NCBI GenBank assembly: GCA_938074325.1
Contig: CALJFZ010000031.1
Coordinates: 1-44,388, forward strand
Source: an uncultured Flavobacteriales bacterium
GTDB taxonomy: Bacteria > Bacteroidota > Bacteroidia > Flavobacteriales_D > Sanyastnellaceae
DNA: 44,388 bases
Direction: 5' to 3'
Shown in pieces: positions 1-8,583 of this stretch. The notes below the pieces were generated by a model. The model was not told the origin of the DNA. It saw only the letters and a list, made by a program, of their open reading frames with translations, and did not search any database. Each line of letters begins with the position of its first letter. Within the stretch, counting starts at the first letter, position 1. A program made the translations under genes and the position numbers.

Positions 1-158
1 CAATGTTTGACCATAATCATTTTGGTTTCTTTGAAGTGGGATTGTTCCTCGGATTCTTGGGGCTCTTCATGAACCGCACGTTTGCCACCTTGGCGAAGGC
101 GCCGCTCATCAGCAAGAACCACCCCATGCTCCAGGAAAGCACCGAACTCCATTACTGA
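1..158 (+). CDS. actF: ActF-like subunit of alternative complex III, C-terminal fragment
   Basis: Only the last 50 or so codons lie in the window; the reading frame is open from the left edge to TGA at 156-158. The visible peptide has one hydrophobic stretch (EVGLFLGFLGLF) and a tail with KNHPMLQES. This tail resembles the end of ActF, a membrane subunit of quinol:cytochrome c oxidoreductase (alternative complex III) of Bacteroidota, where a NHPFLxES-like ending is common. The gene is followed after 21 bases by coxB and coxA, the usual order of the act-cox locus, in which the complex oxidises menaquinol and passes electrons to the adjacent oxidase. The identification rests on a short tail plus context, so it is probable rather than certain. 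Confidence 0.7.
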   Translation, partial: MFDHNHFGFFEVGLFLGFLGLFMNRTFATLAKAPLISKNHPMLQESTELHY

Positions 159-179
159 CACTGACAACGGACGAATCTC

Positions 180-1619
180 ATGAAACTCATTACGCTTCTC
201 GTCGTCATTGCAGGGGTCATCGCCCTTGCACAATTGGCCAAAGTCGGTCAATTGACGTCCCTCATCCGCAACAAGCGCGAGGAGGACATCAGCGCTGCTG
301 ACACCCGTTTGAACGGGGGATTGTTCGTCGCCTTCATGGTGGCGTTCTACGCCTCGTTCATTTGGTTGATCATCCGCTATGGAGACTACAACCCACCTGC
401 GGCTTCGGCGCATGGTGAGACGTACGACACGTTGATGAACTTCAACATGTACATCATCATGGCGGTGTTCTTCTTGGTGAACACGGTGTTGTTCTTGTTC
501 GCGAACAAATACCGCCAAGAGGCTGGACGCAAGGCCAAGTTCTTTGCACACGACAACCGTTTGGAGCTCATCTGGACCGTGATCCCTTCGATCGTTCTCG
601 CGGTCATCATCATCTACGGCCTTCGCACCTGGAATGAGATGACGGGGGAGGCCTCAGAGGACGCCCTGCGCGTGGAGTTGTACTCCAAGCAGTTCGACTG
701 GACGGCCCGTTACCCTGGGGCGGACGGTGAATTCGGTTTGGCGAACTACAATTTGATTACCCCCACCAACCCCTTGGGCATCGTCACAGCTGACGGTGTG
801 TCTGGCGCGTTGGAGGAAATCGAAGGCCAAATCGCAGCCCTCGAATCTGAATTGGCCCACGAGCGCGGCACGTTGCTCGCCCAGATTGAAGAGGTGGAAG
901 CGGAGTTGCACGCCTCGCACGACCACGGCCATGGCCACAGTCACGACGATCACGGTCACGACGACCATGCGGACCACGGCGATCACGGACACGATGACCA
1001 TGGAATGTCCGCCGAACGCAAGGCCATGTTGGAGGCGCGTTTGCACGAACTCGAGCACATGCTCGAAGGCCCCGATGTGGTGGTATTGTCGACCGCAGCC
1101 GCAGAAGCCAAGGCCGACAAGATTCACCGCTTGAAGCGTCACCGTCAGCGCATCATGGAAGTCAAGCCCTTCGATTACGAGGGCGGTGTGGCTGCATGGG
1201 AAGCGGGCGCGGACGACAAGATCATGAAGGGTGAGTTCCACTTGCCAGTGGGTCGCGAGGTGGAATTTGTGTTCCGCTCACGTGACGTCATTCACAGCGC
1301 CTACATGCCGCACTTCCGTGCGCAGATGAACACGGTGCCAGGTGTGCCCACGCGCTTCAAAATGACCCCGACCATCACGACCGACAGCATGCGAACGGTC
1401 TTGGACGATCCCGACTTTGACTACGTGCTTCTTTGCAACAAGGTGTGCGGTGCTGCACACTTCAACATGCAAATGAAGGTGGTCGTGGAAAGCGAAGAGT
1501 CTTACAACGCTTGGCTTGAGTCGCAAGAAGAATTTTTGGCTGACAAGGAAGTGGCGACGGAATCTGACGCTCGTGCAGAGGCCATCAACATTGAGAACAA
1601 CGAATCTGCAACCCTCTGA
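180..1619 (+). CDS. coxB: Cytochrome c oxidase subunit II with His-rich insertion
   Basis: This is the CuA subunit of a heme-copper oxidase; it takes electrons from cytochrome c or the Act complex and passes them to subunit I. Hydrophobic segments lie near residues 2-20, 45-66, 87-108 and 130-148. The cupredoxin domain begins with QFDWTARYPG (171-180) and carries the CuA ligands H372, C419, C423, H427 and M430 in CNKVCGAAHFNM, the form usual in Bacteroidota. Between the first strands and the main cupredoxin domain lies a long insertion (about 201-350): a charged, probably coiled-coil stretch, then a segment with 13 His and 9 Asp in residues 244-274, then another helical stretch. The protein is 479 aa. 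It follows the actF-like gene by 21 bases and precedes coxA by two bases, so all three should be one operon. Confidence 0.95.
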   Translation: MKLITLLVVIAGVIALAQLAKVGQLTSLIRNKREEDISAADTRLNGGLFVAFMVAFYASFIWLIIRYGDYNPPAASAHGETYDTLMNFNMYIIMAVFFLVNTVLFLFANKYRQEAGRKAKFFAHDNRLELIWTVIPSIVLAVIIIYGLRTWNEMTGEASEDALRVELYSKQFDWTARYPGADGEFGLANYNLITPTNPLGIVTADGVSGALEEIEGQIAALESELAHERGTLLAQIEEVEAELHASHDHGHGHSHDDHGHDDHADHGDHGHDDHGMSAERKAMLEARLHELEHMLEGPDVVVLSTAAAEAKADKIHRLKRHRQRIMEVKPFDYEGGVAAWEAGADDKIMKGEFHLPVGREVEFVFRSRDVIHSAYMPHFRAQMNTVPGVPTRFKMTPTITTDSMRTVLDDPDFDYVLLCNKVCGAAHFNMQMKVVVESEESYNAWLESQEEFLADKEVATESDARAEAINIENNESATL

Positions 1620-1621
1620 TC

Positions 1622-3376
1622 ATGGCTGGACACGCACATCACGAAGAGAGCTTCATCTCGAAGTACATCTTCTCCCACGATCACAAGATGATCTCCAAGC
1701 AGTTCTTGGTGACTGCGGTGTTTATGGGCATCATTGCCGTGATGCTCTCTGTTTTCTTCCGTCTCCAACTGGGATGGCCCGGAGAGAGCTTTGCCATTCT
1801 TGAAACGTTCTTGGGCAAGTGGGCTCCAGGTGGGGTGTTGGATCGCAATGCCTACCTCGCGCTGGTGACCATCCACGGGACCATCATGGTCTTCTTCGTG
1901 TTGACGGGTGGATTGTCAGGCACTTTCTCGAACCTTTTGATTCCACTCCAGATTGGTGCACGTGACATGGCCTCTGGCTTCATGAACATGTTGAGCTACT
2001 GGTTCTTCGCCGTGTCCAGCGTGATCATGATCTTCTCCCTCTTTGTGGAGGGCGGCGCGGCTTCAGGTGGCTGGACGGTGTACCCGCCATTGAGTGCCTT
2101 GCCCCAAGCGATGCCTGGCTCCGGCATGGGCATGACCTTGTGGTTGATTTCCATGACGCTGTTTGTGGTGAGCTCGCTCTTGGGTGGGTTGAACTACATC
2201 GTGACGGTGATCAACCTCCGCACCAAAGGCATGAGCATGACGCGCCTGCCGTTGACAATTTGGGCGTTCTTGATCACTGCGGTGTTGGGCGTGTTGTCCT
2301 TCCCTGTCTTGGTGTCTGCGGTGGTGCTGCTTTTGATGGACCGTTCCATGGGCACGGCCTTCTACCTGAGCGACATCTTCATCGGCGGTGAAGCCCTCGA
2401 CGTGACCGGGGGTAGTCCCATCTTGTACCAGCACTTGTTCTGGTTCTTGGGTCACCCCGAGGTGTACATCGTGTTGCTCCCAGCTTTGGGCATCAGCTCT
2501 GAGGTGATTGCCACGAACTCTCGGAAGCCCATCTTCGGCTACAAGGCCATGATCGGGTCCATCCTCGGCATTGGTTTCTTGAGCTTTATTGTGTGGGGAC
2601 ACCACATGTTTGTGACGGGCATGAATCCCTTCTTGGGTTCTGTGTTCGTATTCACCACACTCTTGATTGCCATTCCTTCTGCGGTGAAAGCCTTCAACTA
2701 CATCACGACGTTGTGGCAGGGCAACCTGCGTTTCACCCCTGCTATGCTCTTCAGCATCGGGTTGGTCAGCACGTTTGTGACGGGTGGCTTGACAGGCATC
2801 ATTCTCGCCGATTCCGCGCTGGACGTGAACGTGCACGACACCTACTTCGTGGTCGCGCACTTCCACATTGTGATGGGCATGAGCGCCATCTTCGGCATGC
2901 TTGCGGGCATCTACCACTGGTATCCCAAGATGTTTGGCCGCATGATGAACACCAAGTTGGGCTACGCGCACTTCTGGGTCACGTTGATCGCTGGTTACGG
3001 CGTATTCTTCCCGATGCACTTTGTTGGCATCGCTGGAGCACCACGTCGATACTATGAGTACAGCAACTTCGATTTCTTGGACTCCGTGATGGATCTGCAG
3101 CCCATCATTTCCACCTTTGCCATCATCGGTGCGATTGGTCAGCTGTTCTTCCTGTTCAACTTCTTCTACAGCATTTTCTACGGCCAGAAGGCGGTACAGA
3201 ATCCTTGGAAGTCGAACACTTTGGAGTGGACCACACCGGTACAGCACGTGCACGGCAACTGGGACGGACCGCTTCCAGAGGTGCACCGTTGGGCGTACGA
3301 TTACTCGAACCCCGCGCACGAAGACGACTTTGTTCCCCAGACGACGCCAGCTTTGGCGGGGGAGGAAATCCACTAA
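1622..3376 (+). CDS. coxA: Cytochrome c oxidase subunit I (A1 type)
   Basis: This is the catalytic subunit that reduces O2 to water and pumps protons in the inner membrane. At 584 aa it is of usual length and almost wholly made of membrane helices. The metal ligands are visible: H85 in TIHGTIM and H415 for the low-spin heme, H413 in VAHFHIVMG for the high-spin heme, and H278, H327 and H328 for CuB. The LGHPEVY motif holds the cross-linked Tyr282 and Glu280; a Glu at this place marks an A1-type enzyme with a D-channel. The ATG stands two bases after the coxB stop, and a terminator follows at 3393-3428, so this closes the operon. No subunit III or IV gene follows here. Confidence 0.97.
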   Translation: MAGHAHHEESFISKYIFSHDHKMISKQFLVTAVFMGIIAVMLSVFFRLQLGWPGESFAILETFLGKWAPGGVLDRNAYLALVTIHGTIMVFFVLTGGLSGTFSNLLIPLQIGARDMASGFMNMLSYWFFAVSSVIMIFSLFVEGGAASGGWTVYPPLSALPQAMPGSGMGMTLWLISMTLFVVSSLLGGLNYIVTVINLRTKGMSMTRLPLTIWAFLITAVLGVLSFPVLVSAVVLLLMDRSMGTAFYLSDIFIGGEALDVTGGSPILYQHLFWFLGHPEVYIVLLPALGISSEVIATNSRKPIFGYKAMIGSILGIGFLSFIVWGHHMFVTGMNPFLGSVFVFTTLLIAIPSAVKAFNYITTLWQGNLRFTPAMLFSIGLVSTFVTGGLTGIILADSALDVNVHDTYFVVAHFHIVMGMSAIFGMLAGIYHWYPKMFGRMMNTKLGYAHFWVTLIAGYGVFFPMHFVGIAGAPRRYYEYSNFDFLDSVMDLQPIISTFAIIGAIGQLFFLFNFFYSIFYGQKAVQNPWKSNTLEWTTPVQHVHGNWDGPLPEVHRWAYDYSNPAHEDDFVPQTTPALAGEEIH

Positions 3377-3392
3377 GCATTTGAACTTCATG

Positions 3393-3428
3393 AAAAGCCT
3401 CACTGGGTCAACCGGTGGGGCTTTTTTT
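3393..3428 (+). terminator. Rho-independent terminator after coxA
   Basis: AAAAGCCTCAC (3393-3403) pairs with GTGGGGCTTTT (3415-3425), with one G-T wobble, around an 11-base loop, and the right arm runs into a T-run. It lies 16 bases after the coxA stop and ends the act-cox transcript. It also argues against an upstream ruvB start at 3415, which would fall inside the hairpin. Confidence 0.85.
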
Positions 3429-3453
3429 ATGTCCAACCGGATTAACTTGCACC

Positions 3454-4482
3454 ATGATGGAGGATTTCGATTTGCGAAATGAGGCGGAGCAACCGTCGGA
3501 TGGTGACTTGGATCGCGTGTTGCGGCCCGCCCGTTTCGACGATTTCACGGGGCAGCGGGCAGCCTTGGACAATTTGGGGGTGTTCGTGCAGGCTGCAGCG
3601 AATCGCGAAGAGGCGCTCGATCACACCTTGTTGCATGGGCCTCCAGGCCTGGGCAAGACGACCCTAGCGAACATCATTGCGAATGAATTGGGGGTATCCA
3701 TCCGTACGACCTCCGGGCCCGTCCTCGATAAGCCGGGTGACTTGGCGGGGCTTTTGACCAACCTCGAAACGAACGATGTCCTCTTCATCGATGAGATTCA
3801 CCGGTTGTCTCCGGTGGTGGAAGAGTACCTCTACAGTGCCATGGAGGATTACCGAATCGACCTCGTGATCGATGCCGGCCCCAACGCACGGACCGTGCAA
3901 ATAGAATTGAACCCTTTTACACTTGTAGGGGCCACGACGCGATCCGGTTTGTTGACAGCGCCGCTGCGGGCGCGTTTTGGCATCAACCTGCGGCTGCAGT
4001 ACTATGATGCGAAGACGTTGACAGACATCGTAGAGCGAAGTGCGGGCATTCTCAACATGCCCATCGAACCCGCTGCGGCATACGAAATTGCATCTCGGTC
4101 GCGGGGAACACCGCGGATCGCCAATGCCCTCTTACGACGGGTTCGCGACTTCGCGGAAATCAAGGGCGACGGGACCATCAATCCGGATATCACCGAGTTT
4201 GCACTGGATGCATTGAATGTGGACCGCAAGGGGCTCGACGAAATGGACAACCGCATCCTCACGGCGCTCATCGACAAGTTCAATGGAGGCCCTGTAGGCG
4301 CCTCTACCATCGCCACGGCTATCGGAGAAAACCCGGGTACCTTGGAGGAGGTGTATGAGCCTTATTTGATCCAGGAAGGGCTTCTCGTGCGCACGCCGCG
4401 TGGGCGTCAGGCAACGGCCGCGGCGTATGAACACTTGGGGCGGACGCCTCAGGGTCAGTCGGGCACGTTGTTCGGTAACTAA
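3454..4482 (+). CDS. ruvB: Holliday junction branch migration helicase RuvB
   Basis: RuvB is the AAA+ motor that drives branch migration of Holliday junctions with RuvA. The protein (342 aa from this start) has Walker A GPPGLGKT (62-69), Walker B FIDEIH (111-116), sensor 1 in GATTRSG, the LRARFGI stretch, and the sensor 2 region with [15 protein letters not shown], followed by the winged-helix domain. The start is ATG 3454; ATG 3457 is an equal alternative, and the frame also opens at 3415 but inside the coxA terminator. The partner ruvA lies far away at 31879. queG follows two bases after the stop, so ruvB and queG are probably co-transcribed. Confidence 0.97.
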   Translation: MMEDFDLRNEAEQPSDGDLDRVLRPARFDDFTGQRAALDNLGVFVQAAANREEALDHTLLHGPPGLGKTTLANIIANELGVSIRTTSGPVLDKPGDLAGLLTNLETNDVLFIDEIHRLSPVVEEYLYSAMEDYRIDLVIDAGPNARTVQIELNPFTLVGATTRSGLLTAPLRARFGINLRLQYYDAKTLTDIVERSAGILNMPIEPAAAYEIASRSRGTPRIANALLRRVRDFAEIKGDGTINPDITEFALDALNVDRKGLDEMDNRILTALIDKFNGGPVGASTIATAIGENPGTLEEVYEPYLIQEGLLVRTPRGRQATAAAYEHLGRTPQGQSGTLFGN

Positions 4483-4484
4483 CC

Positions 4485-5453
4485 ATGTCCAAACCGCACC
4501 ACACGGCCCGTGATCGAAAGGAGGCTTTGGTCCGTGAGGCCAAAGGACTCGGCTTCGACGCCGTGGGCGTTTCTGCGGCGGGGTTTTTGGAAGCGGAAGC
4601 GGATCGCCTGGAAGAGTGGCTCCGTCGCGGCTACCACGGGGAGATGGGCTACCTCGAACGCAATTTTGATAAGCGATTGGACCCGCGGCTATTGGTTCCC
4701 GGGGCTAAGACCGTGGTGTCACTCCTTTTCAATTACCACACGGAACAGCAGCCAAGTGACCCGGATACTCCTCGGGTTGCGAGCTACGCGCACGGACAAG
4801 ATTATCACTACGTCATCAAGTGGAAGCTCAAGGAGTTGATGAAGTGGGCCCAACGGGAGTGGGGAGCCATTGAGGGACGGGTGTTTGTCGACTCCGCTCC
4901 GGTGCATGAACGGGCCTGGGCGGAGAAAAGTGGCTTGGGATGGGTTGGGAAAAACAGCCTGTTGCTCAACCGCAGCATGGGGAGCTTCTTTTTCATAGCT
5001 GAGCTGATCATCGACGTCGAGCTCGAGCCCGATGCGCCGACGGCGGACCACTGCGGCACATGCACGCGCTGCATTGATGCGTGTCCGACCGGTGCCATCA
5101 TCCAGCCAGGCGTCGTGAACGGCGCCCAGTGCATCAGTTATTTCACCATTGAACTGCGCGGGGCCATTCCAGAGCCGGTGCACGAACACCTATCACCGTG
5201 GGTTTTTGGCTGCGATGTGTGCCAGGATGTATGCCCGTGGAATCGCCATGCCACCCCTCACAATGAACCTCAGTTCACACCCCACCCCGAGCTGTTGAAC
5301 ATGAAGCGGTCGGATTGGGAGGAGATGACCGAGGAGGTTTTCAAAGAGGTGTTCAAGGGGACAGCCGTCAAACGCACCGGATACGAAGGCCTGATGCGCA
5401 ACATGAAGGCCGCATTCACATCACCGCGTACCGGCGGAAACTCGACTCAATGA
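4485..5453 (+). CDS. queG: Epoxyqueuosine reductase QueG
   Basis: QueG is a cobalamin and 4Fe-4S enzyme that reduces epoxyqueuosine to queuosine at position 34 of tRNAs with GUN anticodons. The sequence has the N-terminal DUF1730-type domain, the VDSAPVHER motif with the likely catalytic Asp136, and two iron-sulfur motifs: CGTCTRCIDACP (C190, C193, C196, C200) and CDVCQDVCP (C243, C246, C250), plus C216. The 322-aa length is normal for forms lacking the extra C-terminal HEAT-like domain. The start ATG is two bases after the ruvB stop. The 3' end overlaps the small minus-strand gene by 38 bases. Confidence 0.95.
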   Translation: MSKPHHTARDRKEALVREAKGLGFDAVGVSAAGFLEAEADRLEEWLRRGYHGEMGYLERNFDKRLDPRLLVPGAKTVVSLLFNYHTEQQPSDPDTPRVASYAHGQDYHYVIKWKLKELMKWAQREWGAIEGRVFVDSAPVHERAWAEKSGLGWVGKNSLLLNRSMGSFFFIAELIIDVELEPDAPTADHCGTCTRCIDACPTGAIIQPGVVNGAQCISYFTIELRGAIPEPVHEHLSPWVFGCDVCQDVCPWNRHATPHNEPQFTPHPELLNMKRSDWEEMTEEVFKEVFKGTAVKRTGYEGLMRNMKAAFTSPRTGGNSTQ

Positions 5454-5622
5454 GGTCGGAGTGGAGGTGTTGAAATCGCTGGAGGCACCAAGCCTTGAGG
5501 ACTTTCAAGTCGTCTCCGGCTAGGTGCCGGATGGACTTTTTCAATTCGCGCGCGAAGAGGGCTTTGTTCGGGCTCACTCGGAGCAGTACTTTCTTACACA
5601 GGTCGAGCATGTCTCGGGTCAT
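5416..5622 (-). CDS. Small conserved protein of unknown function
   Basis: A 68-aa basic protein starting MTRDMLDLCKKVLLRVS. The pattern KKVLLRVSPNKxLFxxELKKxIxxL...LKAWCL resembles a family of small uncharacterised Bacteroidota proteins with a VSFDxxLFxKELxKA core; this is recalled similarity, not a search. It would be helical, with no signal peptide or membrane segment. ATG 5622 is preferred; the frame also opens at a TTG at 5643, and ATG 5610 is possible. The gene points against queG and its last 38 bases overlap the queG 3' end; its 5' end lies about 120 bases from the trhO start on the other strand. A function cannot be given. Confidence 0.6.
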   Translation of the reverse strand: MTRDMLDLCKKVLLRVSPNKALFARELKKSIRHLAGDDLKVLKAWCLQRFQHLHSDLIESSFRRYAVM

Positions 5623-5676
5623 TGTCGAGGTTCTCAGTTTCAATTCTCTCTAAAAACGCAGCAAAAGCCGTTATCG

Positions 5677-5684
5677 TACCTTTG
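5677..5684 (+). promoter_or_regulatory. Bacteroidota -7 element upstream of trhO
   Basis: TACCTTTG matches the TAnnTTTG -7 element of the Bacteroidota primary sigma factor. No clear -33 TTG partner is seen. It lies 57 bases before the trhO ATG, leaving a short leader, and this is the only good match between trhO and the small divergent gene. Confidence 0.45.
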
Positions 5685-5741
5685 CGTAACGTTAAACTTT
5701 CTGACCCTCCGCGCTGGAGAGGCACTGTGACTTGTAATCGC

Positions 5742-6782
5742 ATGAAGCAACAACTGCGCAATTTGGTCGACCGGAAGGTGTTATTGGAGCGAATGCAAAA
5801 CGATGAAGAAAATCGCATGACGATTTCTTTCTACCAATACGCGCGCATCCCCAACCCCGCCTTCTTCCGCGACTACTTGTTTTCCCACTGGGATGAGATG
5901 GATGTGAAAGGCCGCACGTACGTGGCTGAAGAAGGCATCAATGCCCAAATCTCGGTTCCTACCTCCCAACTCGATGCCTTCAAGGCTCACTTGTACAGCA
6001 TTGCCTTCCTCGATGGCATTCGGCTGAATTACACCGTCGATGAAGGCAAGTCTTTTTTCAAATTGGCCATCAAGGTGCGCGATAAAATCGTTGCTGACGG
6101 ACTCAACGACGAAGCATTTGATGTCCGAGAAACCGGCGTGCATCTCGATGCCCAGTCGTTCAACGAACTTACCACCAAGGAGGACACCATCCTTATCGAT
6201 ATGCGCAACCACTACGAAAGCGAAGTGGGCCACTTCAAAGGGGCGATCACACCGGATGTAGACACCTTCCGGGAGGAGATTGAACTCGTAGAGAACATGC
6301 TGCAGGGCAAAGAAGACGAGAACATTGTGATGTACTGCACCGGTGGGATTCGATGCGAGAAGGCATCGGCTTGGCTGAAGCACAAAGGATTCCCCAACGT
6401 GCACCAGCTCAACGGCGGCATCATCGAGTACACCCGGCAGGTGAGGGAGCAAGGGCTAGAAAACCGGTTCATCGGCAAGAACTTCGTCTTCGATGAGCGC
6501 TTGGCTGAAAGGATTTCAGACGACGTAATTGCCCACTGTCATCAGTGCGGCACCACCTGCGACGACCACACCAATTGCTCGAACGTGGGCTGCAATTTGC
6601 TGTTCATCCAATGCCCGAAATGCGCCGAAACATTCGAAGGAACGTGCGGGGAACGGTGCCAGGAAATCATCCACCTTCCGGAGGAAGAGCAGCGGGAGTT
6701 GAGAAAGGGCGAGAAGGACAGCGCGCGGATCTTCAACAAAGGACGCTTGCGCGCTGGAGGCAGGGATTGCGCGGACGCTTAG
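5742..6782 (+). CDS. trhO: tRNA U34 hydroxylase / rhodanese-domain protein TrhO
   Basis: TrhO (YceA family) hydroxylates uridine 34 of tRNAs to 5-hydroxyuridine using O2. From ATG 5742 the protein has 346 aa. It has the N-terminal acylphosphatase-like domain (TISFYQYARIPNP; YVAEEGINAQIS), a rhodanese domain with the catalytic loop CTGGIRC (C199 and C205), and a Cys-rich C-terminal tail (CHQCGTTC, CPKCAETF, CGERC) that looks like a metal site. The frame is open back to 5622, but the residues before 5742 match nothing in the family and a -7 promoter element lies in that stretch, so the shorter form is chosen. The stop codon overlaps that of the convergent DUF3299 gene. Confidence 0.93.
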   Translation: MKQQLRNLVDRKVLLERMQNDEENRMTISFYQYARIPNPAFFRDYLFSHWDEMDVKGRTYVAEEGINAQISVPTSQLDAFKAHLYSIAFLDGIRLNYTVDEGKSFFKLAIKVRDKIVADGLNDEAFDVRETGVHLDAQSFNELTTKEDTILIDMRNHYESEVGHFKGAITPDVDTFREEIELVENMLQGKEDENIVMYCTGGIRCEKASAWLKHKGFPNVHQLNGGIIEYTRQVREQGLENRFIGKNFVFDERLAERISDDVIAHCHQCGTTCDDHTNCSNVGCNLLFIQCPKCAETFEGTCGERCQEIIHLPEEEQRELRKGEKDSARIFNKGRLRAGGRDCADA

Positions 6783-7396
6783 GGCGTGTATTCAACCGCC
6801 CCGTCCAAGATGTAATTCATCTGGTACACGTCGTCGGCGTTCAACCGAAATTTTCCGGCAAACGTGAGGCGCTCGTCGGTTTGGTAAACGCGGGGTGATT
6901 TGCCGTCGAAGCGCAAGTCGATGACCGATTCAGGTCCGGCGCCTCCGCAGAAAAAGCAATTTGCAAAAGGGTACCGGCTGAGGACATAAAAATCCTCGTC
7001 CAAATCCACCGGAATCATGTATCCCGTGATGTGCACTTCCTTGCCTTCCAAGCCATTGACGATGCCACCGAAGGTGGGTTTCCAATAGTAGGCGTCCAAC
7101 TCTTCAACGTAGACATCCTTGAACTCCACGTCTTCCAGCATGCGCCAGGTCATTTCCGTGTAGGCTTCTTCTGCTTCAGACGGCGCGTTAGAGTCCGTTG
7201 GAGGCGTTGCATTATTCAACCGCACTTCGGGTAACATGCCAGCGGCCTTGACCGCTGTGGCTGCCCGTTGCCCCTCTTCGGTCGGGTGGCAGTACGAGCT
7301 CAGGTCCATGGCGCTCAATGCCACAATGCCCATGAGGCCAATCCACGAAGCCGATTTGATTTTCGGTGCAGAGGGAGGAGTGGGTTGTGCGCTCAT
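6779..7396 (-). CDS. DUF3299 protein, membrane anchored
   Basis: A 205-aa protein with one N-terminal hydrophobic segment (about 17-31) acting as membrane anchor or signal. After a variable linker comes a domain with the DUF3299 pattern: W84-RMLEDVEF, then KPTFGGIVNGLEGKEVHITGYMIPV, then NCFFCGGAGPESVID (C147, C150). The conserved Cys pair suggests metal or thiol chemistry in the periplasm, but the role is not established. It is the last gene of a three-gene unit; its ATG overlaps the permease stop by four bases (ATGA). Related ABC-plus-DUF3299 cassettes in gammaproteobacteria are, as far as I recall, Zur-regulated and involved in zinc uptake, so a zinc role is a reasonable guess here. Confidence 0.85.
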   Translation of the reverse strand: MSAQPTPPSAPKIKSASWIGLMGIVALSAMDLSSYCHPTEEGQRAATAVKAAGMLPEVRLNNATPPTDSNAPSEAEEAYTEMTWRMLEDVEFKDVYVEELDAYYWKPTFGGIVNGLEGKEVHITGYMIPVDLDEDFYVLSRYPFANCFFCGGAGPESVIDLRFDGKSPRVYQTDERLTFAGKFRLNADDVYQMNYILDGAVEYTP

Positions 7397-8583
7397 TGTG
7401 CTTCAGATAAGGTGCGTGAAGTATCCATTTTGACCGCCGATATGCCCGGTATGGCTGCAGCAATCAACCCGACAAAGATAGCCATTCCTGCCAGCAGCAA
7501 TTCATCCGTCAACACCCCGATATCGGTCCAGTCGTAGCGGAATTTGTCCTCCACCATCTGCGCAAGCGCCACCAAGCCCAGTCGGCTCAGCACCAAACCG
7601 AGCAAGGCCCCGCCTGTGCTGAGGATTCCACCTTCGAGAAGGAGGGAAAGAAATAGTCCTTGGCGGGATCCCCCCATCGTGCGCAGCAAGGCCAACTCGT
7701 ACCGGCGGGAGAGCAAGTTGTCGTAGACCGAAATGAAGATGCTGGCAAAACTGATCAGCATGATGAGCAAGGCAATGGCTTGAAGGGTGTTCATTCCGAT
7801 GCCAAAGTTTTGAGTCAACCGGTTGATTTCAATCGACGGCAAGGCCACCTGCATGTTGGTTTCTCGAATGGTATTGGGGATGGTCAAGACCGCCAGCGGA
7901 TTTCGTTTTTTCAGCAGCACCGCTGTGATCTCGCGGTCTTCTGGCAGGACCGTTTCCCCGTGGCCTTCGTGCACTTCCCAGATGGTGGAGATGTTGCACA
8001 GAAGCAGCTGATCGAGTACGGTGCCGTTGGGTTTCAGGATTCCGACGACCGTGAAGACTTTGTCGGTATGGACGTCGGTTTCGTCTTGCAATCCGTGCGC
8101 ACTGAAGAACTCGTCGCCCACATTCAACCCCGTGCGTTCAGCAACCTGCGCACCGACCACCACTTCAAAACTGGATTCAAATGCCCGCCCCGTGGCCCAC
8201 AAAGCTTCGTAATGCGCGGTGTACGCTTCCGTGCTACCGACGATGCGGAATCCGCGGTAGTTGTCTCCGTATGCCAACGGAATGCCTTCTGCGATGTACG
8301 GGTGACGCATGACTTTTTCCGCATCGGCCAAGCGGATGTTACCTGTTGGGGCATCGACGTGATAGACATTGGCCAGGATCAGCTGAAGCGGACTGCCCTT
8401 GGCTCCCAACACCAAGTCAATGTCCTCAATGTTGCGGTTGAAGGTCGCGCTCAATTGCCTTTCCGAGAGCATCAAGAGGCTTACCAATCCTACACCGAAT
8501 GCCAGCAGCACTAGGCTCAGTGAGGTCTGTAATTTTTTCAGTCCCAAGTTGCGCCAAGCGATGTAGAGCCAGTTCAACTTCAT
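7393..8583 (-). CDS. ABC transporter permease, FtsX/MacB type
   Basis: A 396-aa protein with the topology of the FtsX/MacB/LolE class: one helix near residues 18-40, a large periplasmic domain (about 45-270), then three helices near 275-300, 325-345 and 365-387. The start MKLNWLYIAWRNLGLKKLQT is typical of these permeases. Such proteins do not move substrate through a channel but pass force from the ATPase to the periplasmic side. It overlaps the ATPase gene upstream by four bases and the DUF3299 gene downstream by four, so the three are translationally coupled and should act together. The substrate cannot be read from the sequence. Confidence 0.93.
   Translation of the reverse strand: MKLNWLYIAWRNLGLKKLQTSLSLVLLAFGVGLVSLLMLSERQLSATFNRNIEDIDLVLGAKGSPLQLILANVYHVDAPTGNIRLADAEKVMRHPYIAEGIPLAYGDNYRGFRIVGSTEAYTAHYEALWATGRAFESSFEVVVGAQVAERTGLNVGDEFFSAHGLQDETDVHTDKVFTVVGILKPNGTVLDQLLLCNISTIWEVHEGHGETVLPEDREITAVLLKKRNPLAVLTIPNTIRETNMQVALPSIEINRLTQNFGIGMNTLQAIALLIMLISFASIFISVYDNLLSRRYELALLRTMGGSRQGLFLSLLLEGGILSTGGALLGLVLSRLGLVALAQMVEDKFRYDWTDIGVLTDELLLAGMAIFVGLIAAAIPGISAVKMDTSRTLSEAQ

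Noticed and set aside
796-1134. Thr/Met-rich frame overlapping the His-rich part of coxB
   Set aside because: It is the other-frame reading of the CAC/GAC repeats and breaks off where they end.
2063-3436. 457-codon open frame on the minus strand opposite coxA
   Set aside because: It mirrors the codon bias of coxA, its product is low-complexity with His, Arg and Gln, and no family pattern is visible; coxA is certain.
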